Assembly: GCA_023248915.1 (NCBI GenBank)
Contig: JAHFDQ010000002.1
Location: 1 to 38,545 of the forward strand
Length of the DNA stretch: 38,545 nt
Direction of reading: 5' to 3'
Source of the DNA: Archangiaceae bacterium
GTDB taxonomy: Bacteria; Myxococcota; Myxococcia; Myxococcales; Myxococcaceae
The notes under the pieces were generated by a model. It ran no database searches. It had not been told where the DNA came from and saw nothing but the letters and a program-made list of their open reading frames with translations. Below, in pieces: positions 14,901 through 25,193 of the stretch. Each line of letters opens with the position of its first letter. Within the stretch, counting starts at the first letter, position 1. Made by a program: the position numbers and the translations under genes.

Positions 14901-16541
14901 GTGTGGCCGCTGGCCTTCGGGCTGTCTTTCGTCCTCGCCGCGGGCGACGCGGGCCTGGGGCTGCCACCGCCTCCCGGCGACCCGCTGGCCGGCACCTACT
15001 CGAAGCGCCTCGACTTCCGCGGAGGCGCGCCCATCGTCCCGGTGCGCCTGATGGAAGGCCAGACCGAGGTCACCTTCACGCCCCGGGGCCGGGCCCGCTT
15101 GAAGGTCGCCGGCGACATCGAGAAGACGGTCGAGTCGCCCGCGGGAGCCGCCCTCAAGGTCCGCCTGGTCGAAGGCACTCCGGCGGTCGTCTCGGCCCGC
15201 ATTCAGCTGGCCGAGTTTCCGTTCGTGGACAAGGCGGGGCTCGCCGCCGAGCAAGCCCAGTGGGCCGAGCGCGGGGTCGCCACGCGAGTGCAGACGCTGG
15301 GCTCGGTGTACGGCATCGCCGGCAAGGTCATCGACAACCGGCGCTACCTGCTGGTGGTGGACGAGCAGCTCGCCGACGCGGACGCCCTCGGCAAGCGCCA
15401 GGCCGAGCTCCTGCGCTCGTTCGGCGTGCGCACGACGTTGCTCGAGAAGCTCGAGAAGCCTCCGCGGGGCAAGCTCGAGCTGACGGACGCGCAAGGGGCG
15501 CCCCTCGCCCTGGCGGACGGGCGGATCGTCGTCGAGACGCTCGACGGGGCGGCTCTCGACGTGCGCCGGGTCGAGTATGGCGTCGGCTATGCCTTCCACG
15601 GCTTCCAGGACAGATCCTTCCGCGGAGGGCTCGAGCTGACGGTCGACCGCGCCGGGCACCTCGCCGTCGTCAACCTGGTCTCGCTGGAAGACCTGTTGAA
15701 GGGGCTGGTGCCGTCGGAGATCTTCGCCCGCGCCCACCCCGAGGCCTTGAAGGCGCAGGCGGTGACGGCCCGCGGCGAGGTGCTGGCGAAGATCGGCTTG
15801 AAGCACCTGGCCGACCCCTACCTCTTGTGCGCCGAGCAGCACTGCGCCGTCTACAAGGGGTTGTCGGGCGAGGCGGCGTCGACGAACGCGGCGGTCGACG
15901 CGACTCGCGGCGAAGGGCTGTTCGACGCCACCGGCAAGCTGGTCGACTCGGTCTACAGCGCGGTGTGCGGCGGCCACACCGAAGACAACGACGTGGTCTG
16001 GGGCGGCCCGCCCAACCCGTCCTTGCGAGGTCGGCCCGACCTCTTGCCGGGGAAGTCGTCCGGGACGACTCCCAAGGACTTGCCCGCCTTCCTGGCCGCC
16101 GAGCTGCCGGCGGCTTGCCGCCTGTCGAGCTTCGCCCAGCCTTCGAAGTACCGCTGGGAGCGCCGCTTCACGGCCCGTGAGGTGGACGAGCTCACCGCGT
16201 CGCTGAAGCTGGGCCGGGTAATGGCGATCTCGGTGGCCGACCGCGGCGTCTCGGGCCGGGCGCGGCTGTTGACGCTCTCGGGCGAGCTCGGGGCGACGCA
16301 GGTTCGCGGCGAACTCAACATCCGCAAGCTGTTCGCCAACCTGAACAGCGCGATGTTCGTCGTCACGGCCGAACGCGGGCCGGACAAGAAGCTCACCGGC
16401 TGGCTGTTCAAAGGCGGCGGCTGGGGCCACGGCGTCGGCATGTGCCAGACGGGCGCCATCGGGCGCGCAGAGGCCGGGCAGAGCTACCGCGACATCCTCT
16501 CGCACTACTACGGCGGCGCCGAGGCGGCCCGAATCTACTGA
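14901..16541 (+). CDS. SpoIID/LytB-domain secreted protein
   Basis: The 546-residue product starts at a GTG (14901). The frame is open upstream to 14817, but that part would overlap the tRNA 3' end and terminator. A short hydrophobic N-terminus (MWPLAFGLSFVLAAGDAG) serves as signal. The SpoIID core begins with LVSLEDLLKGLVPSEI (about 260-275), where E273 matches the catalytic Glu of SpoIID lytic transglycosylases. It continues with HPEALKAQAVTARGEVL, an LLCAEQHCAVYKG Cys-containing loop and VYSAVCGGHTEDND. The domain ends with GGGWGHGVGMCQTGA (505-519), the LytB/SpoIID family hallmark. It should bind or cleave denuded glycan strands of peptidoglycan. Residues about 110-190 could be a SPOR-like region. 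It is followed by a 9-bp hairpin and 183 bases before the TonB-family gene. Confidence 0.88.
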   Translation: MWPLAFGLSFVLAAGDAGLGLPPPPGDPLAGTYSKRLDFRGGAPIVPVRLMEGQTEVTFTPRGRARLKVAGDIEKTVESPAGAALKVRLVEGTPAVVSARIQLAEFPFVDKAGLAAEQAQWAERGVATRVQTLGSVYGIAGKVIDNRRYLLVVDEQLADADALGKRQAELLRSFGVRTTLLEKLEKPPRGKLELTDAQGAPLALADGRIVVETLDGAALDVRRVEYGVGYAFHGFQDRSFRGGLELTVDRAGHLAVVNLVSLEDLLKGLVPSEIFARAHPEALKAQAVTARGEVLAKIGLKHLADPYLLCAEQHCAVYKGLSGEAASTNAAVDATRGEGLFDATGKLVDSVYSAVCGGHTEDNDVVWGGPPNPSLRGRPDLLPGKSSGTTPKDLPAFLAAELPAACRLSSFAQPSKYRWERRFTAREVDELTASLKLGRVMAISVADRGVSGRARLLTLSGELGATQVRGELNIRKLFANLNSAMFVVTAERGPDKKLTGWLFKGGGWGHGVGMCQTGAIGRAEAGQSYRDILSHYYGGAEAARIY

Positions 16542-16545
16542 CGTG

Positions 16546-16566
16546 AGGTAGGCGTGGCGCTTACCT
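16546..16566 (+). terminator. Possible terminator hairpin without T-tract
   Basis: AGGTAGGCG and CGCTTACCT form a 9-bp stem (one G-U) with loop TGG, starting five bases after the SpoIID-family stop. There is no T run, so it may instead stabilise the mRNA end or be fortuitous. Confidence 0.3.
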
Positions 16567-16700
16567 GACCTCCGAGCCGTCGAGCCGGTTCGAGTCGATT
16601 CGCGGCGTTGCGGCACTCCGGGGTCGTGCCTTGGAGATCGACTTTCGAGGCACCATCTTTTTGCGGGCAGAGCACGGGGGCCGACCGTGTTCTACGGCGT

Positions 16701-16706
16701 TATGAT
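16701..16706 (+). promoter_or_regulatory. -10 element (TATGAT) of the TonB-family gene
   Basis: TATGAT ends 18 bases before the ATG at 16725. The -35 region at about 16678-16684 is poor. It supports the ATG at 16725 over the upstream start at 16608. Confidence 0.5.
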
Positions 16707-16724
16707 CGGTCGAGCGTGGGGCGA

Positions 16725-17969
16725 ATGAGCATCTACCCCGACGAACCCGGACGCCGCCGCGACGGCCTGGGCCGGGGCCTGCTCGCGGCGCTGCTGGCGC
16801 TCGCGTTCCACGCCGTCTTCGCGACGCTGCTGGTGTTCGTGTCATTGCTGCACTTGAAGCTCCCGGCTGACCACGCGCCGCCGCTCCGGGCGGTGACGTT
16901 GCGGTCGCTGACGCCGCACGAGTGGTCGACGAACCGGGGCGCCTCGAAGCTCGACGCTCGCCGCGAGGACGAACGCGCCGTCGCCCGCCGCGAGGAGGAA
17001 CCGCCGAAGCCCGAGAAGAAGCCCGAGGTGGTTCCAAAAGGCCAGGTGGTGGACGTCGCCCCAGGCAACGGCGAAGAGGCCGCAGACGCCAAGTACCTGG
17101 CCGAGTCCGCGAACAAGGTGAAGAAGGAAACGCGCGCCAAGGACCAGACGGCCTTCTACCGGAACGCCCAACCGCGACGGACCTCGTCGGCCCCGGTCGA
17201 AGGCAGCGGCCGCGACCAGGTAGACAAGGCTCAGGTCGCCGGCAACAACGGCATCGGCGACGACGACCGGCCGTTGCGCGAGCCGGGGCCGAGGAAGAGC
17301 GTCTTCGAGATTCCCGACGCGCACCGGCGGGAAGAGATCGCCCTGAAGACGAACCTCGACGGCCGGGGGCCCGGCGCGCCCATCTCGAACCAGGCGCAGA
17401 GCGACGAGGTGCGCGGCAACTCCAAGCGTCTGAAAATCCAGCCGGGAGACCCCGGCGCCACCGAAGAGGCCTCGCGCGGGCACACCGGCCTGCCGGGCGT
17501 GGCGAGCCTGACGCCTTCGATGGCGGTGCTCGACAAGATCTCTGGCGCCGCGCCGAATGATCACCTCGCGAATACCGACGAGGGCGAAGGCACCTACCTC
17601 AACACCAAGGAATGGAAGTTCGCGAGCTTCTTCAACCGGGTGAAGCAGAGCGTCGGCATGCACTGGGACCCCGGCACGTCGCTTCGCCAGCGAGACCCGA
17701 CCGGCGACATCTACGGCGGCCGCGACCGGTACACCCTGGTCAACGTCACGCTGAGCGACGCGGGAAACGTGAAGGACATCTACGTCGAGAAGAGCTGCGG
17801 CGTGGACTTCCTCGACCTCGAGGCGATTCGGTCGTTCGAGCGCGCCCAGCCCTTCCCCAACCCGCCGCCGGGGCTGGCGTCGGCCGACTCGACCGTGCGC
17901 TTCTCGTTCGGCTTCTTCCTCGAGATGGGCGGCGGCCCGAGGCTGCGGCTCTTCCGGCAGGCGAACTGA
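16725..17969 (+). CDS. TonB-family protein with N-terminal membrane anchor
   Basis: The 414-residue protein has a short cytoplasmic N-terminus rich in Arg, one membrane helix (about 18-42, LLAALLALAFHAVFATLLVF), then a long charged and Pro-poor, Lys/Glu/Asp-rich disordered region (about 50-310). The C-terminal TonB_C domain (about 345-405) includes YTLVNVTLSDAGNV, KDIYVEKSCGVDFLDLEAIR and PFPNPPPGL. It fits a periplasm-spanning energy transducer, or a TonB-like partner of another ExbBD/Tol-type system. No exbB or exbD is in the window. The frame is open back to 16608; the -10 at 16701 and a M-S-I-Y-P-D-E-P start argue for 16725. It converges on gcvP, leaving only 22 bases. Confidence 0.85.
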   Translation: MSIYPDEPGRRRDGLGRGLLAALLALAFHAVFATLLVFVSLLHLKLPADHAPPLRAVTLRSLTPHEWSTNRGASKLDARREDERAVARREEEPPKPEKKPEVVPKGQVVDVAPGNGEEAADAKYLAESANKVKKETRAKDQTAFYRNAQPRRTSSAPVEGSGRDQVDKAQVAGNNGIGDDDRPLREPGPRKSVFEIPDAHRREEIALKTNLDGRGPGAPISNQAQSDEVRGNSKRLKIQPGDPGATEEASRGHTGLPGVASLTPSMAVLDKISGAAPNDHLANTDEGEGTYLNTKEWKFASFFNRVKQSVGMHWDPGTSLRQRDPTGDIYGGRDRYTLVNVTLSDAGNVKDIYVEKSCGVDFLDLEAIRSFERAQPFPNPPPGLASADSTVRFSFGFFLEMGGGPRLRLFRQAN

Positions 17970-17991
17970 CGCCTAGGCCCGCGTCCCGTCG

Positions 17992-20841
<2,850 letters not shown>

Positions 20842-20845
20842 GGGG

Positions 20846-21238
20846 CTAGCGCGCCGCTTCCTTCAGCAGCGCCTCGTAGGCCCCGGGTTCGAGCAGCGCG
20901 TCGTACTGCTTGGCGTCGCTGGGTTCGACCTCGATGATCCACCCGGCCTGATACGGGTCGTGGTTCACCGTCTGCGGGTCGGCGGTCAGCGTGTCGTTCA
21001 CCTTCACCACCTTGCCCGAGATGGGAGCGAACAGCTCGGATACCGCCTTGGTGGACTCGATCACCCCGAACGCCTTGCCGGCCGTCACGGTGGCGCCGAG
21101 CTTGGGCAACTCGACGTAGACCACGTCGCCGAGCGCTTCCTGTGCGTGGAAGGTGACGCCGATCACGACCGCGGCGCCGGCCTTGCGCGCCCACTCGTGG
21201 TCCTTGGTGTACTTGAGGTTCTTCGGGTAGTCGGCCAT
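20846..21238 (-). CDS. gcvH: Glycine cleavage system H protein
   Basis: The 130-residue protein has the lipoyl domain with GVIESTKAVSELF, where K64 is the predicted lipoylation site (same number as in E. coli). It begins KYTKDHEWA, the typical GcvH N-terminus ("KYTxxHEW"). It shuttles the aminomethyl group between P- and T-proteins. It lies between gcvT (22 bases) and gcvP (4 bases). Confidence 0.97.
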   Translation of the reverse strand: MADYPKNLKYTKDHEWARKAGAAVVIGVTFHAQEALGDVVYVELPKLGATVTAGKAFGVIESTKAVSELFAPISGKVVKVNDTLTADPQTVNHDPYQAGWIIEVEPSDAKQYDALLEPGAYEALLKEAAR

Positions 21239-21260
21239 CTGTCTTTCCGGGTTTGGGGAA

Positions 21261-22349
21261 TCAGGCGGGGTTGTAGAACGGCGTCTTGACGACTCTCGCG
21301 GCCACCAGGCGTCCGCGCATCTCTACGTGAAAGGTCGAGCCTTCGGGCGCGAGCGCCAGCGGGACGTAGCCGATGCCGATGGCCTTCTTCACCGACGGGC
21401 CCATCGTGCCGGACGTCACCTCGCCCACCGGCTTGCCGTCCTTGAGTATCGGGTAGTGCGGGCGGGGGATGCCGGGCTCGGTCGTCTCGAAGCCCACCAG
21501 CTTGCGGGTCAGGCCCTGAGCTTTCTGCCGGCGCAGCACGTCGGCGCCGATGAAGTCGTGGTTCTCGAGCTTGACGATCCACCCCAGGCCCGCATCGAGC
21601 GGCGTGTGGGTGTCGTCGATGTCGTTGCCGTAGAGCGCGAACTTCATCTCGGTTCGCAGCGAATCGCGCGCGCCGAGGCCTGTCGGTTTCAGGCCGTCGG
21701 CCTTGCCCTCTTCCAGCAACGCCCACCAGAGCTTCTCGGCGCCGCCCGGCGGGCAGTAGAGCTCGAAGCCGTCTTCGCCGGTGTAGCCGGTGCGCGAGAT
21801 GATGCACTCGACGCCGGCGACCTGCCCTTGGGTGAAGCGGTAGGTGCCCACCTTGGCCTTCGAAACGTCCACCTTCGTCAGGCGCTGCACGATGCCGGCG
21901 GCCTTGGGGCCCTGGACGGCCAGTTGGGCGAACTCGTCGCCGCGATCTCGCGGGACGACTCCGCGGGCCCGGCTCTTCATCCAGGCGAAGTCCTTCTCGC
22001 GGTTGCTGGCGTTGACGCAGAAGAAGATGCGCTCGGGAGAGAACCGGTAGACGACGACGTCGTCCACGAAGCCGCCCTGGTCGTTCAACAGGCCCGAGTA
22101 CAGCGCCTGGCCGTCGACTGCCCGGGTGAGGTCATTCGTGATCAGCGCGTTGGCCGATTCGAGGGCGCCCTTGCCGGCGAACTCGATCTCGCCCATGTGC
22201 GACACGTCGAACAACCCGGCGGCCGTGCGCACGGCCTCGTGCTCGGAGATCACCGAGGTGTACTGCACCGGCAGGTCCCACCCGGCGAAGTCGACCATCT
22301 TCCCGCCCAGCTTGCGGTGGGCCGCGTTCAAGGGAGTTTGGCGGGGCAT
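21261..22349 (-). CDS. gcvT: Aminomethyltransferase (glycine cleavage T protein)
   Basis: The 362-residue product contains MVDFAGWDLPVQY (18-30), LFDVSHMGEIE (47-57) and LLNDQGGFVDDVVVYR (87-102; the conserved catalytic-site Asp is D96). It also has RTGYTGEDGFELY and the C-terminal KDGKPVGEVTSGTMGP. It releases ammonia and forms 5,10-methylene-tetrahydrofolate. It is first in the operon; its ATG has GAGGAG seven bases upstream. A promoter with TTGATC and TATAGT precedes it. It is divergent from metF, so the two one-carbon genes share the intervening 73-125 bases. Confidence 0.97.
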   Translation of the reverse strand: MPRQTPLNAAHRKLGGKMVDFAGWDLPVQYTSVISEHEAVRTAAGLFDVSHMGEIEFAGKGALESANALITNDLTRAVDGQALYSGLLNDQGGFVDDVVVYRFSPERIFFCVNASNREKDFAWMKSRARGVVPRDRGDEFAQLAVQGPKAAGIVQRLTKVDVSKAKVGTYRFTQGQVAGVECIISRTGYTGEDGFELYCPPGGAEKLWWALLEEGKADGLKPTGLGARDSLRTEMKFALYGNDIDDTHTPLDAGLGWIVKLENHDFIGADVLRRQKAQGLTRKLVGFETTEPGIPRPHYPILKDGKPVGEVTSGTMGPSVKKAIGIGYVPLALAPEGSTFHVEMRGRLVAARVVKTPFYNPA

Positions 22350-22388
22350 CGGGACTCCTCGATTCGAGAGCGGCCGGAAGGCGCGCGG

Positions 22389-22416
22389 ACTATAGCGACC
22401 GAGCCCCGTCGATCAA
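22389..22416 (-). promoter_or_regulatory. Sigma-70-type promoter of gcvTHP
   Basis: On the minus strand TTGATC (22411-22416) and TATAGT (22389-22394) are 16 bases apart. The leader of about 32 bases carries GAGGAG. It is too short for a glycine riboswitch. On the plus strand the same bases contain TATAGC (22391-22396), which could serve metF if its upstream ATG (22423) is used. Confidence 0.6.
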
Positions 22417-22457
22417 GGTGCAATGGCGGACACTACCGCCCACTCCACAGGCGGGCT

Positions 22458-22463
22458 TATGGT
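22458..22463 (+). promoter_or_regulatory. -10 element (TATGGT) abutting the metF start
   Basis: TATGGT ends ten bases before the ATG at 22474. There is no Shine-Dalgarno between. It supports 22474 rather than 22423 or 22459 as start. Confidence 0.4.
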
Positions 22464-22473
22464 GCGGCGCGAA

Positions 22474-23346
22474 ATGAAGATTCGGAACAGGCTGAACCCT
22501 TCGAACCCCTGTTTTTCGTTCGAGTTCTTCCCGCCGAAGACGCCGGACGGAGAGCACGCGCTGTGGCAGGCGCTGGAGGACCTGCGGGCGCTCGACCCGG
22601 GCTTCGTGTCGGTCACCTACGGAGCCGGCGGCAGCACCCGCGACCGCACGGTGGACCTGGTGACCCAAATCAAGGCCAAGACGGGCATCGAGGCGATGGC
22701 GCACGTCACCTGCGTCGGCCACACCCGGGACGAGCTGGCGGCGATTCTGGACACTCTGGCGGCGGCCAAGATCGAGAACGTTCTGGCCCTGCGCGGTGAC
22801 CCGCCCGCGGGCTCGCGCAATTTCCTGCCGGTCGAGGGCGGGTTTCGCTACGCGAGCGAGCTGGTGACCTTCATCCGCGAGAAGGACTACGCCTTCTCGC
22901 TGGGCGGCGCGGCCTACTGCGAGGGCCACGTCGAGACTCCGTCGCGCGACGTCGACCTCAAGAACCTGAAGGCGAAGGTGGACGCCGGGCTGGACTTCGT
23001 CATCACCCAGCTCTTCTTCGACAACGCGTTCTACTTCGACTTCGTCGAGCGGGCTCGGAGGTCCGGGGTGAACGTCCCGATCGTCCCGGGCATCATGCCC
23101 ATCACCAACTTCGACCAGCTCAATCGGTTCGTCCGCATGTGCGGAGCCACGGTGCCGATGCGCCTACAGCTTCAGCTCGAGAGGGTGAAGGACGACCCCG
23201 AGGCGGTGGCGCAGCTGGGAGTCGCGCATGCGACGGTCCAGTGCATGGAATTGCTCTCGCGCGGCGTGCCCGGAATTCACTTCTACACGCTGAACCGTTC
23301 GCCCGCGACGCGGATGATCGTCGGTGCGTTGCGGTTGCGCGGGTAG
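22474..23346 (+). CDS. metF: 5,10-methylenetetrahydrofolate reductase
   Basis: The 290-residue enzyme begins MKIRNRLNPSNP and carries the MTHFR signature CFSFEFFPPKTPDGE (with the catalytic-region Glu). It also has SVTYGAGGSTRDRT, HVTCVGHTRDEL, VLALRGDPPAG and QLFFDNAFYFDFVERAR. It reduces 5,10-methylene-THF to 5-methyl-THF using FAD. E. coli MetF is 296 residues. An upstream ATG (22423) would add 17 residues (MADTTAHSTGGLMVRRE). The TATGGT element at 22458 and family length favour 22474. Divergent from gcvT and convergent with folD, it is part of a one-carbon block. Confidence 0.93.
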   Translation: MKIRNRLNPSNPCFSFEFFPPKTPDGEHALWQALEDLRALDPGFVSVTYGAGGSTRDRTVDLVTQIKAKTGIEAMAHVTCVGHTRDELAAILDTLAAAKIENVLALRGDPPAGSRNFLPVEGGFRYASELVTFIREKDYAFSLGGAAYCEGHVETPSRDVDLKNLKAKVDAGLDFVITQLFFDNAFYFDFVERARRSGVNVPIVPGIMPITNFDQLNRFVRMCGATVPMRLQLQLERVKDDPEAVAQLGVAHATVQCMELLSRGVPGIHFYTLNRSPATRMIVGALRLRG

Positions 23347-23366
23347 GCGGCCTCCCCGCGGGGCTC

Positions 23367-23454
23367 GCCTCGCGAGGCTCTGCCCTTCTCTATGCCGCAC
23401 TTCGGTTTCCGCCCTCTGAGGAATTCGAGGTCCGGCATGGAAAAGAGCAGAGCC
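23367..23454. repeat. Imperfect inverted repeat between convergent metF and folD
   Basis: Arms of 22 bases (23376-23397 and 23433-23454) are complementary with a few mismatches around a 35-base loop. The left arm overlaps the perfect 12-base palindrome GCCTCGCGAGGC (23367-23378), and CCCCGCGGGG stands just upstream. The position suggests a bidirectional terminator. There is no T-tract. Confidence 0.6.
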
Positions 23455-23464
23455 CGATTCCGAG

Positions 23465-24307
23465 CTACCCGCCGGCGGCCAGCAGGGTGTTCTGCATCAG
23501 CATCGCGACCGTCATCGGGCCGACTCCGCCCGGGACGGGGGTGATGAACGAAGCGCGCTCACAGGCGGCCTGGAACTCGACGTCGCCCTTCAGCTTCCCG
23601 TCAGGACCGCGGTTCATCCCCACGTCGATGACGACGGCTCCCGGCTTCACCCAGGCGCCTTTCACCAGCTCGGCCACGCCCACCGCCGCCACCACCAGGT
23701 CGGCCTGCTCGACCTCGGCGCGTACGTTGCTCTTGCTGTGGCACATCGTCACGGTCGCGTCGGCCTGGAGCAGCATCATCGCCATCGGCTTGCCGACGAT
23801 GTTGCTGCGGCCCACCACCACCGCTTTCTTGCCTCGCGGGGCGAAGTGAATCTCCTCGAGCAGCCGCATCACACCGAACGGGGTGCAGGCCCTCGGGCCC
23901 GGCCGGCCCTGCATCAGCCTCCCCGAATTGATCGGCAACAGCCCGTCAACGTCCTTGCCCGGGCTGATGGCGAAGAGCAGCTCGTCCGCGTCCAGGTGCT
24001 TCGGCAGCGGTAGCTGCACCAGAATGCCGTGGACGGCCGGGTCTGCATCGAGCGCGCGCACCTTCGCCAGCACCTCTTCTTGCGTCGCCTTCTCCTCGAA
24101 GATGCACTCCCAGGCGTTGAACCCGACCTCTTCGGCGGCCTTCCGCTTCGCGCCAACGTAGACCTTCGAGGCCGGGTCGTCCCCCACCCTCACGACCGCG
24201 AGGCCGGGGACAATGCCGCGCGTCTGCTTCAACTTCGCGACCGCGTCCTTGACCGAGGCCCGGACCTTCGCCGCGACCGCTTTCCCGTCGATGACTTGAG
24301 CGCCCAT
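23465..24307 (-). CDS. folD: Bifunctional methylene-THF dehydrogenase / methenyl-THF cyclohydrolase
   Basis: The 280-residue FolD has VYVGAKRKAAEEVGF with Y50 and the catalytic K54, QLPLPKHLD, GKDVDGLLPINSGRL and GRSNIVGKPMA for NADP, plus PVPGGVGPMTVAML at the C-terminus. It interconverts 5,10-methylene-, 5,10-methenyl- and 10-formyl-THF, linking glycine cleavage to purine and formate pools. The start ATG at 24307 is ten bases from a TAGAGT element. A longer frame to 24631 only antisenses djlA. It converges with metF around an inverted repeat. Confidence 0.97.
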   Translation of the reverse strand: MGAQVIDGKAVAAKVRASVKDAVAKLKQTRGIVPGLAVVRVGDDPASKVYVGAKRKAAEEVGFNAWECIFEEKATQEEVLAKVRALDADPAVHGILVQLPLPKHLDADELLFAISPGKDVDGLLPINSGRLMQGRPGPRACTPFGVMRLLEEIHFAPRGKKAVVVGRSNIVGKPMAMMLLQADATVTMCHSKSNVRAEVEQADLVVAAVGVAELVKGAWVKPGAVVIDVGMNRGPDGKLKGDVEFQAACERASFITPVPGGVGPMTVAMLMQNTLLAAGG

Positions 24308-24317
24308 GTTGGGCCGG

Positions 24318-24323
24318 ACTCTA
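24318..24323 (-). promoter_or_regulatory. -10 element (TAGAGT) abutting the folD start
   Basis: TAGAGT on the minus strand is ten bases from the folD ATG and implies a near-leaderless transcript. On the plus strand the overlapping CTCTATGCG (TATGCG at 24322-24327) may be a weak -10 for the djlA-like gene, so the two promoters would interlock. Confidence 0.45.
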
Positions 24324-24360
24324 TGCGACACTGGGCGAAACTCGCGGGAGATACCGCACG

Positions 24361-25152
24361 GTGTACGGGAAGCTCTTGGGTGCGATCGCGGGGGCGGCGG
24401 CAGGGCTCTTGGCCCATTCGCCGGCCACCGCCGTGGTGCTGGCCGCGGTCGGGGCGCTGGTCGGCCACCTGGTTGATTCCTCCCACGCCGACCCCGAACC
24501 CGACCTGGCAGCGTCATTGACGCCCGGCGTGGCGGCACCCGGCCCCGAGACCGCGGGGGCGCGCGCCCGCGCCGCCTTCGCTCGGCACCTGTGCACCCTC
24601 TGCGTCGAGGTAGCCCGGGCGGACGGGCCAATCGTCCAGGACGAGATCCACGTCGTGCGCGAGTTCTTCGAGAAGGACTTGCTGTTCGCCCCCGACGAGC
24701 TCGAGCAGGTTCGCCTGCTGCTCAAGGAAGCAGTGGCCACCCCGCGCGATCTGGCCGCCGCGGCGCAGGCCTGCCGCGACGAGCTCTTGCCCTCCGAGCG
24801 GCTGTTGCTGGTCAACGCCCTGTACGAGCTGGCGCTCGCGGACGGGCCGCTGAAACGCGCCGAGGGCGACACCATCCGGGCTGTGGTCGCCGGGCTCCAG
24901 GTGTCCGACGAGGACCACCGGTCGATCTCGGCCGTGCACCTCGGCCTCGGCGGCGAGCACTACTCCTTGCTCGGGCTGGAGCCAGGCGCGGCCGACGACG
25001 AGGTGAAGGCGGCCTACCGCCGGCTGGCCGCCGCCCACCACCCGGATAAGGTAGCCCACCTCGGCCACGGACCGGTCGAGGTTGCCTCGCGGCGCTTCCG
25101 CGAGCTGAAGGACGCCTACGACGAGATCCGCAGGCTGCGGGGCCTGCTCTAG
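24361..25152 (+). CDS. djlA: DjlA-like co-chaperone: glycine-rich membrane anchor, TerB domain, C-terminal J domain
   Basis: The 263-residue protein begins at a GTG with GGGAGA upstream. Residues 2-40 (GKLLGAIAGAAAGLLAH and VVLAAVGALVGHLVD) form a Gly/Ala-rich hydrophobic segment. A TerB-like helical domain follows (about 75-195: LCTLCVEVARADGPIVQDE, then LYELALADGPLKRAEGD). The J domain runs from about 201 and has the HPD motif at H227-P228-D229. E. coli DjlA is 271 residues with the same order. It should stimulate an Hsp70 at the inner membrane. The partner could be the DnaK at 37188 or another. It ends 41 bases before the deaminase-like gene. Its start is divergent from folD. Confidence 0.85.
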   Translation: MYGKLLGAIAGAAAGLLAHSPATAVVLAAVGALVGHLVDSSHADPEPDLAASLTPGVAAPGPETAGARARAAFARHLCTLCVEVARADGPIVQDEIHVVREFFEKDLLFAPDELEQVRLLLKEAVATPRDLAAAAQACRDELLPSERLLLVNALYELALADGPLKRAEGDTIRAVVAGLQVSDEDHRSISAVHLGLGGEHYSLLGLEPGAADDEVKAAYRRLAAAHHPDKVAHLGHGPVEVASRRFRELKDAYDEIRRLRGLL

Positions 25153-25193
25153 AGCCTCGACGGACGCGGCCGGTCGTGCGAGCTTCCTCGCTC

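Noticed and set aside
22350..22473. Glycine riboswitch upstream of gcvT
   Set aside because: The leader is about 32 bases, far too short, and the conserved glycine-aptamer core is not seen on either strand.
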